Source: Endozoicomonas sp. Mp262 (lineage in GTDB: Bacteria; Pseudomonadota; Gammaproteobacteria; Pseudomonadales; Endozoicomonadaceae). From it: a stretch of 64,000 bases of DNA. The position numbers were made by a program, and so were the translations under genes. The first letter of the stretch is position 1. Each line of letters opens with the position of its first letter. The notes beneath the pieces are model-generated. The model made no database searches. It saw only the letters and a program-made list of their open reading frames with translations, and had not been told where the DNA came from. The DNA is taken from positions 3,358,501-3,422,500 of the forward strand of contig NZ_CP092489.1 in the NCBI RefSeq assembly GCF_025643335.1, in the 5' to 3' direction. Positions 31,280 through 40,397 of this stretch are shown piece after piece.

Positions 31280-32674
31280 TCAGGTTAATGTAATAATTAT
31301 TTTTTTTAAATTATCCAGGTTTTTTGGGATTATATTGTATTTTTCTTGTTTGGTCAGTAATTCCCGCATGGATTGAGGTGGTTTAGGGGCTGTTAGTTGT
31401 GCATCTACAATAGCTTGTTGGAATTTTATTGGGTGAGCCGTGGCAAGTGAAACTTGAGGTGTTAATGGTAGAGAGTCCATGCTTTTAAGCGCATGAATAC
31501 CTGTGGCAGTATGGGGATCTAATAAATAGCTTGTTTCATTATATGTTTTTTTCATGGTATCACAAATGTCACTATCTTGAGCGCTATAACTGCTAAAATA
31601 TTGTTTTATTTCTAACCATATGCTCTTCTTTATAGTGAGTTTATTACTGTCATGAAATTGAGACATGAGTTCTTTTATTGCTGAGGCATCCTGTTGGTAG
31701 GCATCAAACAGAAGTCGTTCAAAATTGCTGGATACCATTATATCCATGCTGGGAGATAATGTTTGGTATAAGGTTTTGCGACTATAATCATTGTTCTGAA
31801 AAAAACGATGTAAAATGTCATTTTTATTTGTAGCTACAACCAGCTTGCTGATAGGTAGCCCCATGCGTTTGGCAATATAGCCTGCATAGATGTCGCCAAA
31901 ATTGCCAGTGGGTACAGAGAAAACTATTTCCCTTTCAGATCCTCCCAGTTGCACAGAAGCATAAAAATAATAGACGATTTGTGCCATAATTCTGGCCCAG
32001 TTAATAGAATTTACGGCAACAAGATTTATATTTTTTGGTAAAAAGGACTGGTCTATCAAGCATTGTTTTACCAGCTCCTGACAATCATCAAAATTGCCAT
32101 CAATGGCAAAATTGTGGACATTGCTGGCAAGCACTGTTGTCATCTGCCGCCGCTGAATTTCAGATACGCGCTTATGGGGGTGAAGAATGATAATGTCCAG
32201 GTTTTTGCTATGCCGACAACCTTCTATAGCAGCTGACCCTGTATCTCCTGATGTAGCACCAAGAACAATGGCGCGCCTGCCCTCTTGCTCCAGGGCATAG
32301 TCTAACAACCTGCCCAGTATCTGTAAGGCAAAATCCTTGAATGCCAATGTTGGGCCGTGGAAAAGTTCTAAAACCCACACATTACTATAAAGTGGGTAAA
32401 GTGGAGCTACGCAAGAATGATCAAATGTTCCATAACTATTGCCGATGATTTCTTTAAGTACTTCGTCTGGAATACAATCGCCTGTAAAAGGTTTTATGAT
32501 CTCAAAGGCAATATCGTTATAAGCTAGTCCCTTCAGGGACGAGATTTTTTCTGGAGAAAAACGGGGGAGTTCTTTAGGAACGTAGAGACCACCATCCTCA
32601 GGCATTCCTTTCAGGAGAACTTCCATAAAACTGTAGTCTGCGCTATCTGTTCCTCTGGTACTAATATATCTCAA
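31280..32674 (-). CDS. thrC: Threonine synthase
   Basis: It is a PLP enzyme converting O-phosphohomoserine to threonine. The 464-aa protein starts 'MRYISTRG', typical of the gammaproteobacterial long-form enzyme. The PLP lysine lies in 'GPTLAFKDFALQ', and 'LGATSGDTGSAAIEG' and 'VPTGNFGDIYAG' are the cofactor-binding loops. It is downstream of hom on the same strand, as in Pseudomonas. GC is lower than in many neighbours, but the motifs are intact. Confidence 0.96.
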   Translation of the reverse strand: MRYISTRGTDSADYSFMEVLLKGMPEDGGLYVPKELPRFSPEKISSLKGLAYNDIAFEIIKPFTGDCIPDEVLKEIIGNSYGTFDHSCVAPLYPLYSNVWVLELFHGPTLAFKDFALQILGRLLDYALEQEGRRAIVLGATSGDTGSAAIEGCRHSKNLDIIILHPHKRVSEIQRRQMTTVLASNVHNFAIDGNFDDCQELVKQCLIDQSFLPKNINLVAVNSINWARIMAQIVYYFYASVQLGGSEREIVFSVPTGNFGDIYAGYIAKRMGLPISKLVVATNKNDILHRFFQNNDYSRKTLYQTLSPSMDIMVSSNFERLLFDAYQQDASAIKELMSQFHDSNKLTIKKSIWLEIKQYFSSYSAQDSDICDTMKKTYNETSYLLDPHTATGIHALKSMDSLPLTPQVSLATAHPIKFQQAIVDAQLTAPKPPQSMRELLTKQEKYNIIPKNLDNLKKIIITLT

Positions 32675-32761
32675 TGTATTTCCTTTTTTATTTGCTGAGC
32701 CTGCTGTTTAATGGCTATCTTTTATAAATCCCCTGGCTTGATAACTGGCAGGTAAATTGCC

Positions 32762-32800
32762 ATCAATGCCCTGGTTACATAAGGGAACCAAGGCATTGAT
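32762..32800 (-). promoter_or_regulatory. Long hairpin between hom and thrC
   Basis: Arms 32762-32776 and 32786-32800 pair over 15 bp with one mismatch, around a 9-nt loop, 9 bp beyond the hom stop on the minus strand. There is no U-run, so transcript processing or partial termination between hom and thrC is more likely than full termination. Confidence 0.5.
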
Positions 32801-32808
32801 TGATGGGG

Positions 32809-34113
32809 CTAAACCATAGGTTCTATGCGAATACGGGTAATGGGTGACGCTATATCTGATAATTGCTCAATGTCCCTGATGGCTTTGTTGATCACAGACT
32901 CCTGCACTTGTTGGGTAAGGATAACGATATCAGCATAGACCTCATTCTTTCTACTGGCCTTTTGGGTCATAGCATTAATGTTAATATTATTAAGACTAAG
33001 AATATGAGTAATGGCGTTCATGACTCCGGGATGGTCTTCAGCCTGAAGGCGGAGATAATAACCGGATTTAATTTCATTAATAGGGAGTATGGAGGGGGAG
33101 CTATATGTTATGTCAGGGGACCAGCCTAGTGAGAAAACAGGGTGTGTGTTTGATGATAAAGAACGGGCAATATCAATAATATCTGCAACAACAGATGATG
33201 CGGTAGGTTCTGAGCCAGCTCCTGCTCCTGTATACATGGTTTGACCCACGGCATCTGCATCTACGACAATAGTATTTAATACGCCGTTGATATTGGCTAT
33301 GGGTTGGTTAGCGGGAATAAGAGCGGGATTAACTCTTAGCTCAATACCTTTAGCCTGTTGGCGAGCTATCCCCAAGTGTTTGATGCGATACCCGAGTTCT
33401 TCTGCATACTGAATATCGGTAGGAGTGATTTTACCGATACCCTCAGTGTAGGCTTTGTGGAATTGCAGCGGAATACCAAAGGCAATGGATGCCATAATGG
33501 TCAGTTTGTGGCAGGCATCTGTCCCCTCAATGTCCAGTGTTGGGTCTGCTTCTGCAAACCCAAGAGCCTGTGCTTCTTCCAGCACTTCATTGAATGAACG
33601 GTTTTTGTCCCCCATTTCTGACAGGATATAGTTACCTGTGCCATTGATGATGCCCGCCAGCCAGTTGATGCGATTCCCCGACAAGCCTTCCCTGAGGCAT
33701 TTTATGATTGGGATTCCTCCTCCCACTGAAGCTTCGTAGGCAATAACCACGCCCCTCTCTTTTGCCGCAGTGAATAGAGTGCTGCCATGTTCCGCAATAA
33801 GTGCCTTGTTGGCCGTTACAACATGCTTACCCTGTTCGATTGCTGTTAAGACAAGTTCCCTGGCAGTGTCACAGCCTCCGATGCTTTCAACAAGGATGTC
33901 AATATCGGGGTCGTATGCAACCTGAAAAATATCTTCACTGAACTTTATTTCCCTGGTGTTGCATAAGTAGGGATTACTTCGGGCCCCGATATGAGCTATA
34001 GAAATAGGGCGACCTGTATGTGCTGCAATCATATCGTGATTTCTTGATAACACGTTAAAGGTCCCGCTACCTACTGTACCAAGCCCACAGATACCTACAT
34101 TGACTGGTTTCAA
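32809..34113 (-). CDS. hom: Homoserine dehydrogenase
   Basis: It reduces aspartate semialdehyde to homoserine, the branch point to threonine and methionine. The 434-aa monofunctional form has the Rossmann motif 'GICGLGTVGSGT' (residues 8-19), the family signature 'NGTGNYILSEM', and a C-terminal ACT domain ('YYLRLQAEDHPGVMNAITHIL', split here by position at about 350-430) that usually mediates threonine feedback. It lies between dsbC and thrC on the same strand. Confidence 0.96.
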   Translation of the reverse strand: MKPVNVGICGLGTVGSGTFNVLSRNHDMIAAHTGRPISIAHIGARSNPYLCNTREIKFSEDIFQVAYDPDIDILVESIGGCDTARELVLTAIEQGKHVVTANKALIAEHGSTLFTAAKERGVVIAYEASVGGGIPIIKCLREGLSGNRINWLAGIINGTGNYILSEMGDKNRSFNEVLEEAQALGFAEADPTLDIEGTDACHKLTIMASIAFGIPLQFHKAYTEGIGKITPTDIQYAEELGYRIKHLGIARQQAKGIELRVNPALIPANQPIANINGVLNTIVVDADAVGQTMYTGAGAGSEPTASSVVADIIDIARSLSSNTHPVFSLGWSPDITYSSPSILPINEIKSGYYLRLQAEDHPGVMNAITHILSLNNININAMTQKASRKNEVYADIVILTQQVQESVINKAIRDIEQLSDIASPITRIRIEPMV

Positions 34114-34239
34114 AAAGCTACTCCACAGACGTTTTTTTAATGATTTTTAGTGCTGAGGCTGAATTATAGCCATATATTTATTCTCATATCGAGACGTCTG
34201 CAAATAAATAAGTTTATCTGCCTTGATTTTCAACAACCA

Positions 34240-35151
34240 CTAAGCTGCCGGAGCAACCTGTACTTTATTTTCTGGAATGTGTTTGGGTATTGGAATGTTT
34301 CGTTCTTGGTCTGGTGTTTTTGGCGGCGTGTTGTTCATGTCAGTTAGAGGTGGGCTGATTTTCATGATCTTTGCCAGATCTTTGGCTGGACGGTATCCGG
34401 GAATGCTGCGACCATCTTCAAGAAAAAGAGCGGGTGTTCCGGATACTCCCAGCTTTGCACCCAGTTCAAGCTGGGTATCCACAGGGTTATTAGGGCAGGT
34501 TTTTTCAGGGATATTGACGCTGTTTGAAAGGTTTGATATCGCCATTTTTCTATCTTCAGCGCACCAGACTGACACCATTTTTGAATAGGACGGGGCTTGC
34601 TTTCCTCCTCTCGGGTAGGCCAGATACCTTAACTCAATACCCAGCGCATTCATTTCGGCAATTTCCTGGTGTAATTTCCGGCAGTAGCCGCACTCAATAT
34701 CGGTAAAGGCATAGACGACCCCCTTTGTTTCACCTTTAGGCGAAAAAACGATCATATCATTGACAGGGACTTTACTCAGTTGCTCGGCAATATTTTTATT
34801 GCGACTCTTGCTGGTCAGGTTGATGATTTTTCCATCATCAATTTCTAGCATATCACCACGGATAAGATGGCGACCGTCCGGACTGGCGTATAGCGTTCGA
34901 CCCCCTTTAATATTAACTGAGTAGAGTCCGTTAATAGGCGTGATGTCAATACTTTCGATAGGAATATCTGGATCCAGCTTTCTTAATTGCTTCTGTATGG
35001 CTTCCTTGGCGGCTCCCAGGTCATCATTCTTGATCTTGGTGAATTGAGGAGTTAGTTTCGGGTCTTCAGCAGGCTGGCTCTCTCCAATGGCTAATCGGAA
35101 GGGGTGACCTATCAGGAGAAACATCACAATAACTAGCAGGCTGTGGTGCAT
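34240..35151 (-). CDS. dsbC: Thiol:disulfide interchange protein DsbC
   Basis: DsbC is a periplasmic disulfide isomerase that corrects wrong disulfides and is kept reduced by DsbD. The start at 35151 (MHHSLLVIVMFLLIG) is preferred because an AGAGGAAAG ribosome site lies just before it; an in-frame ATG 24 bp upstream lacks one. The signal peptide is followed by the dimerisation domain and the thioredoxin fold with active site 'CGYC' ('FTDIECGYCRKLHQE') and the cis-Pro loop 'GVSGTPAL'. The last 40 or so residues are a proline-rich tail ('PPKTPDQERNIPIPKHIPE') not found in E. coli DsbC (236 aa). It is the first of dsbC-hom-thrC. Confidence 0.93.
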   Translation of the reverse strand: MHHSLLVIVMFLLIGHPFRLAIGESQPAEDPKLTPQFTKIKNDDLGAAKEAIQKQLRKLDPDIPIESIDITPINGLYSVNIKGGRTLYASPDGRHLIRGDMLEIDDGKIINLTSKSRNKNIAEQLSKVPVNDMIVFSPKGETKGVVYAFTDIECGYCRKLHQEIAEMNALGIELRYLAYPRGGKQAPSYSKMVSVWCAEDRKMAISNLSNSVNIPEKTCPNNPVDTQLELGAKLGVSGTPALFLEDGRSIPGYRPAKDLAKIMKISPPLTDMNNTPPKTPDQERNIPIPKHIPENKVQVAPAA

Positions 35152-35341
35152 AATCTTTCCTCTTGGCTTGTCCATAGCCCAGGTTGCGGTTAGCGTCTTG
35201 TAGTGGGTAAGTGTAGACCGGATTTATGGGAAGAAGTTTCAATACCGGATTTATTTATCAGGCTTCCAGGCTGGGCTGTTGTACGAGGGTTTTCTGAAGG
35301 ACTTTGAGTAAGGATGAGAAGAGGGGTAAGAGAGGATAAAG

Positions 35342-35365
35342 AAAAAGCGACCTGGGTCGCTTTTT
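35342..35365 (-). terminator. Terminator of the rpsP-rimM-trmD-rplS operon
   Basis: AAAAAGCGAC/GTCGCTTTTT with a 4-nt loop, about 83 bp after the rplS stop on the minus strand, is flanked by A- and T-runs typical of an intrinsic terminator. Confidence 0.85.
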
Positions 35366-35447
35366 GGTCTGAAAGGACCGGAAAACCCTTTCAGGAACAG
35401 TTGCCGGAAAAGTAAAACAAGTAGATAGCTGCTGAAAAAGGCCGCTA

Positions 35448-35801
35448 TTAGTTGAGCTTTTCCTTGATACGTGCCGCCTTGCCGCTACGCTCACGCAGGT
35501 AGTATAGCTTGGCTTGACGAACGTCACCGCGACGCTTAACGTTGATGGAGGCGATCAGCGGGCTGTATGCCTGAAAAGTACGCTCAACGCCAACACCGCT
35601 GGAGATCTTGCGAACGGTGAAGGAAGAGTTCAGTCCACGGTTACGCTTACCGATGACAACACCTTCGAACGCCTGCAGACGCTCACGGTTGCCTTCTTTA
35701 ACTTTAACTTGGACAACTACGGTGTCACCCGGGCCAAAAGCCGGGATTTCCTTGCCCATCTGCTCATTTTCGAGCTGCTGGATAATCTTGTGTTTGCTCA
35801 T
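35448..35801 (-). CDS. rplS: 50S ribosomal protein L19
   Basis: It lies at the interface of the ribosomal subunits. The 117-aa protein carries the L19 motifs '[24 protein letters not shown]' (split across the beta barrel, residues about 24-47), '[16 protein letters not shown]' and '[18 protein letters not shown]'. It is last in the conserved operon rpsP-rimM-trmD-rplS, about 100 bp after trmD. Confidence 0.98.
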   Translation of the reverse strand: MSKHKIIQQLENEQMGKEIPAFGPGDTVVVQVKVKEGNRERLQAFEGVVIGKRNRGLNSSFTVRKISSGVGVERTFQAYSPLIASINVKRRGDVRQAKLYYLRERSGKAARIKEKLN

Positions 35802-35900
35802 TGGTTTTGCTCCCAGTCAGTCAATTTGTTCCACTCAGTCGGCTGCTTACTAATAAGCTCCGTGCTGCAATTTTGCTATGGTGTCAAGCTATCCTGTCAC

Positions 35901-36698
35901 TCAAACCGGGTTTGAGTGATATTCCCGGATAAACTCTGCCAGCAGTGTTTCTTCCTCGTTGGACAGTGTTCTGCCCTGCAGCAGATCAGGACGTCGCAAC
36001 CAGGTTCTGCCCAGGGACTGTTTTAGCCGCCAGCTGTTGATCAGCCCATGGTGGCCAGAAAGCAGTACCTCCGGTACCTTCTGTCCTTCAAAGACTTCAG
36101 GCCGGGTAAAGTGGGGGCAGTCAAGAAGACCATCTGCAAAGGAATCTTCCTGAGCGGAATCCTTATGACCAAGGGTGCCCGGTACAAAGCGTGAAACTGC
36201 ATCAATCAGTGTCATGGCAGCGAGTTCGCCACCGGTTAACACATAGTCACCAATCGACCATTCCTCGTCGACTTCGGACTGTATTAGTCGCTCATCAATG
36301 CCTTCATAGCGCCCCGCGACCAGGATCAACCGCTTGGATGCGGCTAGACTCTCTACCCCCGGCTGATCAAGCAGGCGTCCCTGGGGGGAAAGATAGATCA
36401 CTTTGGCCTCGGCCCCTGCAGCTGCTTTAGCTGCATGGATGGCATCACGCAGAGGTTGAATTTTCATCAACATGCCGGGACCACCGCCATAAGGTCGGTC
36501 ATCCACAGTTCGGTGCCGGTCATGGGTAAAATCCCTGGGATTCCAGGTATCCACTCCAATCAGTCCTTCTTTTACAGCGCGCCCGGTAATCCCGTGCTCT
36601 GTAACAGCCCGGAACATGTCCGGAAAAAGGCTGATGACACCGAACCATAATGCAGTGTTCATGGCGTTCTTTTGGGTTTTTGAAGAATCCATGGACAC
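35901..36698 (-). CDS. trmD: tRNA (guanine(37)-N1)-methyltransferase
   Basis: It methylates G37 next to the anticodon, using SAM bound in a SPOUT trefoil knot, and prevents +1 frameshifting. The 265-aa protein has '[19 protein letters not shown]', '[12 protein letters not shown]' and '[18 protein letters not shown]'. The GTG at 36698 shares one base with the rimM stop (TAGTG). In-frame ATGs at 36692 and 36662 exist, and the latter gives the family's usual start ('[14 protein letters not shown]'), so the first dozen residues are uncertain. Confidence 0.97.
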   Translation of the reverse strand: MSMDSSKTQKNAMNTALWFGVISLFPDMFRAVTEHGITGRAVKEGLIGVDTWNPRDFTHDRHRTVDDRPYGGGPGMLMKIQPLRDAIHAAKAAAGAEAKVIYLSPQGRLLDQPGVESLAASKRLILVAGRYEGIDERLIQSEVDEEWSIGDYVLTGGELAAMTLIDAVSRFVPGTLGHKDSAQEDSFADGLLDCPHFTRPEVFEGQKVPEVLLSGHHGLINSWRLKQSLGRTWLRRPDLLQGRTLSNEEETLLAEFIREYHSNPV

Positions 36699-37264
36699 TA
36701 GAACTCCGGATCCCAGTCGACCCGGATAAACCCTTTCTCAGGGTTTACTTCCAGCACAACCTGATTAATTAGCCAGGGCACCAGGCGCTCCCGTTTATCC
36801 ATGCTGCCCTTTGAAGGGCGGATAACAAGAACATCATTGGCTCCGGTTTCCATCAGGTGGCTGACTTTGCCCAGCAGAATATTGTCTCCGGCACTATTGC
36901 GGGAGAAAACATCCAGGCCTTCTAACTGATGCCAGTAGATTTCGTCATCATCGATAGAGGGCATTTCATCGGCACTGATCACGATCTGGCTGTTGCAATA
37001 ACTGCGAGCCTTTTCCCGATCATCACAGCCGACGATATGGGCGATCAGGCCCTTGCCATGACGGCGACCCTGATCAATTTCAACGGTCTCGGTGTGACCG
37101 TTGTGGTCTATAATCCAGTGTCTGTAGTTGAGAATATTTTCCATGGGATGGGTATGGGAATAGATCTTGACCCATCCCTTGACACCGTAAACAGCAGAGA
37201 TACTGCCCAGGGTGATGCGCTTCGTTGCGCTCTCAACTGTATTCTCTTTCATTGCAAGAGCCAC
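36698..37264 (-). CDS. rimM: Ribosome maturation factor RimM
   Basis: It assists late 30S assembly by binding S19 near the 16S rRNA head. The 188-aa protein has the N-terminal barrel ('[20 protein letters not shown]'), the connecting '[10 protein letters not shown]', and a C-terminal PRC-barrel ('VLVIRPSKG', '[11 protein letters not shown]'). It lies 13 bp after rpsP and is coupled to trmD by a one-base overlap. Confidence 0.96.
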   Translation of the reverse strand: MALAMKENTVESATKRITLGSISAVYGVKGWVKIYSHTHPMENILNYRHWIIDHNGHTETVEIDQGRRHGKGLIAHIVGCDDREKARSYCNSQIVISADEMPSIDDDEIYWHQLEGLDVFSRNSAGDNILLGKVSHLMETGANDVLVIRPSKGSMDKRERLVPWLINQVVLEVNPEKGFIRVDWDPEF

Positions 37265-37277
37265 CGGATCAAAAACC

Positions 37278-37520
37278 TCAGGCCTTGGCTTCTTTCAGAA
37301 GCTGGGCAACGCGGTCAGACATGCCAGCGCCCAGGCCTACCCAGTGTGCTACACGCTCGTTATCAACACGCAGACGCTCTTCCTGACCACGCGCTTGTGG
37401 GTTGAAGAAGCCTACACGCTCGATAAAACGACCACCACGAGCATTGCGGCTGTCAGCAACGGTCAGATGGTAGAAAGGGCGCTTTTTGGAACCGCCGCGA
37501 GCCAGACGAATTGTTACCAT
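37278..37520 (-). CDS. rpsP: 30S ribosomal protein S16
   Basis: The 80-aa protein begins '[17 protein letters not shown]', the universal S16 start, and includes '[13 protein letters not shown]'. The start at 37520 has an AGGAAA ribosome site about 9 bp upstream. The frame is open further upstream, but that extension is not S16-like. It is the first gene of rpsP-rimM-trmD-rplS. Confidence 0.97.
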   Translation of the reverse strand: MVTIRLARGGSKKRPFYHLTVADSRNARGGRFIERVGFFNPQARGQEERLRVDNERVAHWVGLGAGMSDRVAQLLKEAKA

Positions 37521-37624
37521 GGACTGGTTTTCCTGTAGTTGGTTTCCGGCAACTGTATGTGTTGAGGTGCTGAAATCAGCCGTACAACACGAGGGTCGAC
37601 CAGGGCCGACCACAAAGGGCGCAT

Positions 37625-37653
37625 ATTCTAAGGAATAATGGTGGCTATGACAA
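37625..37653 (-). promoter_or_regulatory. Predicted sigma-70 promoter of the rpsP operon
   Basis: On the minus strand TTGTCA (37648-37653), a 17-bp spacer and TAGAAT (37625-37630) lie about 100 bp before the rpsP start, 5/6 matches in each box with ideal spacing. Confidence 0.7.
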
Positions 37654-37707
37654 CTGGCCAGGCCGCTGGTTTCGGTCATCCGCATTGTGAGTAAGGAGTA
37701 ATAGATT

Positions 37708-38352
37708 ATGGTTAGCCTTTTTATAATCAGTCAGAGGTATGCTTTGAAGGCTGGAGCCTGGCTGATTTTAACCCTACTGTATTTTTCTTTTCCGCCGGTA
37801 TTTTCTAATGAGCTGCTCGTTTCACGGTCATATAAAGTGGAATCTTCGTGGAGATTGGGGAAGTCGCTTGATTGTTATTTGAATAATTTGATTTGGAGGT
37901 GTGAATTAACATGCGGTAGCGAAATTCCATTTGTTGTGCTTCCCAGCTCATATATGTTCATTGATGATAGCCTTGATGAATATTCGGCAAGCAGGTTTAT
38001 GTTGAGATTATTTATATACAGGAGTGTGATACCAATAAACTGGGGTATCGTTGATGTTGATAAAAGAGATAACTGTATCTGTTTTTCTCCTGGGGTGTTG
38101 CCGGATCAAATCAGTGTTACGTTATGGAAGAAGTTGGTGAAGGGGGAGTTTGAGAGTAGATTGCAAGATGCCAAGTTTCTTTTTGATGGATTGGGTGCAA
38201 TGATTCTATCCTGGTTACAAATCTATCAGTGGATAACCTTTGAAGAGATAGCTGTTGAAAGCTTGCCAGAACATCTGCGGCTCAGCCTTGCCAAGAATCC
38301 ATTTTGTACAATTAGAAGACGAGTGGAGAGCTTGAAAAGAAAAAACGCGTAG
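37708..38352 (+). CDS. Small secreted protein of unknown function, 214 aa
   Basis: The N-terminus ('[21 protein letters not shown]', about residues 13-33) reads as a signal peptide. The mature part contains several cysteines ('[17 protein letters not shown]', 'DNCICFSPG', 'NPFCTI') that could form disulfides outside the cytoplasm. No family is recognised. It lies on the opposite strand between rpsP and ffh, two genes that are normally neighbours, so it is a probable insertion. AT content is higher than in both flanks. Confidence 0.65.
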   Translation: MVSLFIISQRYALKAGAWLILTLLYFSFPPVFSNELLVSRSYKVESSWRLGKSLDCYLNNLIWRCELTCGSEIPFVVLPSSYMFIDDSLDEYSASRFMLRLFIYRSVIPINWGIVDVDKRDNCICFSPGVLPDQISVTLWKKLVKGEFESRLQDAKFLFDGLGAMILSWLQIYQWITFEEIAVESLPEHLRLSLAKNPFCTIRRRVESLKRKNA

Positions 38353-38430
38353 AGGTGTGTTTTTTCAGCAGTGGGTATTCCCAAATGGAGTTGAGAACAC
38401 CCTTAGCCGTTTTGACAATAGAATGAAACC

Positions 38431-39846
38431 TTAGAAAGGAAACTTCTTGCCACCTCCCGGAGGCATCATTCCACCCATGCCTCCCATACCACCGGGAAGT
38501 TGGCCTTTCATGCCACCCAGACCGCGCATCAGTTTGGCCATGCCACCTTTTTTGGTGACTTTCTTCATCATCTTGCTCATCTGTTTGTGTTGTTTGATGA
38601 GCCGGTTAATGTCCTGAATCTGGGTGCCGGAACCCGCTGCAATCCTTTTTTTACGGGAGCCGTTCATAATGTCTGGATTGGCGCGTTCTTTAGGGGTCAT
38701 GGAGTTAATGATGGCTTCCATCTGGACAAAGATTTTGTTGTCCATCTGGCCCTGCACCTGCTGGCTCATGCCGGTCATGCCCGGCAGTTTGTCCATGACA
38801 CCGCTGAGCCCGCCCATTTTCTTCATTTGCTGAAGCTGGTCACGGAAGTCTTCCAGGTCAAAGCCTTTGCCTTTCTTCAGTTTGCTGGCCAGCTTGTCGG
38901 CTTTTTTCCTATCGAGCTTCATCTCAGCTTCTTCGATAAGGGAAAGCACGTCACCCATACCGAGGATTCGGGATGCTATCCGGTCTGGATGGAAAGGCTC
39001 CAGGGCATCCGTTTTCTCACCAACACCAATAAATTTGATGGGCTTACCGGTAATATGACGAACAGACAAGGCAGCACCACCCCGGGCATCACCATCAGCC
39101 TTGGTGAGAACCACACCGGTCAGCGGCAAGGCTTCATTGAAGGCTTTGGCGGTGTTAGCGGCATCCTGACCTGTCATGGCATCAACCACAAACAGGGTTT
39201 CTATGGGGGTGATGGCACTGTGCAGGGTCTTGATTTCATCCATCATACCCTCATCGATATGAAGGCGACCGGCGGTATCCACAATCAGCACATCGGCATG
39301 CTTGATTTTGGCTTCCTGTATGGCAGCATTAGCGATATCAACCGGCTTTTGTTCTGTGGAAGAGGGGAAGAAATGTAACCCCACTTCACTGGCAAGGGTT
39401 TCCAGCTGTTTGATGGCCGCAGGACGATAGACGTCAGCACTGACCACCATCACCGATTTTTTATGGCGTTCTTTGAGCCACTTACCCAGTTTGGCTACAG
39501 ATGTGGTTTTACCGGCACCCTGAAGACCTGCCATCAGGATGATCGCAGGTGGCTGGGTGGCCAGATTTAGCTCATCATTGGTGGCACCCATCACATCGAT
39601 CAGTTCTTTCTGAACGATTTTGACAAAGGCCTGGCCCGGGTTCAGGCTGGCCTGAACCTCCTGCCCAACCGCGCGCTCTTTTATTCGGTTGACAAACTCA
39701 CGGACTACGGGCAGGGCGACATCGGCTTCCAGTAAAGCCATGCGCACTTCACGCAGGGTGTCTTTAATGTTGTCTTCGGTTAGCTTGGCTTTGCCTGTCA
39801 CGCTTTTTAGTGTGTGTGACAGGCGTTCTGTTAAATTCTCGAACAT
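38431..39846 (-). CDS. ffh: Signal recognition particle protein Ffh
   Basis: It is the GTPase that binds signal sequences at the ribosome with 4.5S RNA and docks to FtsY. The 471-aa protein has an N domain, a G domain with 'GLQGAGKTTSVAKLG', 'DTAGRLHID', 'TKADGDARGG' and 'GVGEKTDALEPF', and a methionine-rich M domain from about 320. The tail is Gly/Met-rich ('GGMGGMGGMMPPGGGKKF'), common in gammaproteobacteria. It stands next to rpsP and ypjD in Pseudomonas. Confidence 0.97.
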   Translation of the reverse strand: MFENLTERLSHTLKSVTGKAKLTEDNIKDTLREVRMALLEADVALPVVREFVNRIKERAVGQEVQASLNPGQAFVKIVQKELIDVMGATNDELNLATQPPAIILMAGLQGAGKTTSVAKLGKWLKERHKKSVMVVSADVYRPAAIKQLETLASEVGLHFFPSSTEQKPVDIANAAIQEAKIKHADVLIVDTAGRLHIDEGMMDEIKTLHSAITPIETLFVVDAMTGQDAANTAKAFNEALPLTGVVLTKADGDARGGAALSVRHITGKPIKFIGVGEKTDALEPFHPDRIASRILGMGDVLSLIEEAEMKLDRKKADKLASKLKKGKGFDLEDFRDQLQQMKKMGGLSGVMDKLPGMTGMSQQVQGQMDNKIFVQMEAIINSMTPKERANPDIMNGSRKKRIAAGSGTQIQDINRLIKQHKQMSKMMKKVTKKGGMAKLMRGLGGMKGQLPGGMGGMGGMMPPGGGKKFPF

Positions 39847-39889
39847 TCGAATAGGCCTATGGAACGGTATATCTGCTCATTTTAATGGC

Positions 39890-39919
39890 ATTATATAGGA
39901 TTAGTTGTTGTTAACATAA
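39890..39919 (-). promoter_or_regulatory. Possible promoter of ffh
   Basis: A perfect TATAAT (-10, at 39890-39895 on the minus strand) lies about 45 bp before the ffh start. The -35 candidate TTATGT, 18 bp further up, is weak. Confidence 0.45.
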
Positions 39920-40088
39920 GTTTGTCTATTAATCGGTTGGAGTTGCGTCCCGGGTTATGACACACTCTTTAAGGGGCTGCTGGTATCCAACTGCCTTTTA
40001 TCAATACCGGGAGAATAGCTATCCATACTATGCGCTATTAACTATTCTCCTTTCAGCTTGGGCAGTAGGGTTATTAGCGCACTCTGAC

Positions 40089-40362
40089 ACTAGTACATTA
40101 TTTCAATATGTTTGACGTGTTCAGTGGCTCGTAAAGCAGCTATACGCAAGGCGGACTTGTGCAGGAATACCGGGCGTCTTTCAAGCAAGTCCAACGCAGT
40201 CGGATGGCTGCTTTACGAGCCACCCTTCGGGCCTGAGCGAGAGCTTCTGTGACTGCGTTGCAAGCACTTGAAAGACACCCGGTATTCCTGCGTGCTTGCG
40301 CCTTGTCACAAAAGCTCTCGCTCAGGCTGAACACGTCAAACATATTGAAATGATGTACTAGT
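40089..40362. repeat. 274-bp palindromic MITE-like element with 36-bp terminal inverted repeats
   Basis: Terminal inverted repeats 40089-40124 and 40327-40362 match at 35 of 36 positions. Inside are two hairpins. One has 16-bp perfect arms (40125-40140 and 40207-40222). The other has 22-bp arms with one mismatch (40232-40253 and 40305-40326). The loop of the first contains a 41-base segment (40161-40201) that is the near reverse complement of a segment in the second (40251-40291), differing mainly in a central six-base block. There is no credible coding capacity. It fills most of the ffh-ypjD gap and ends 35 bp before the ypjD start. Confidence 0.85.
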
Positions 40363-40397
40363 ACATCCTGAATCGGGTTGAGGTTACAGCAAAATCA

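Noticed and set aside
35258-35527. 89-codon open frame overlapping the end of rplS
   Set aside because: It is in a shifted frame over rplS and its terminator hairpin.
40140-40343. 67-codon open frame on the minus strand inside the palindromic element
   Set aside because: It is made almost wholly of the inverted-repeat arms and loops. It has no ribosome site or known domain, and the DNA structure explains the sequence better than a protein does.
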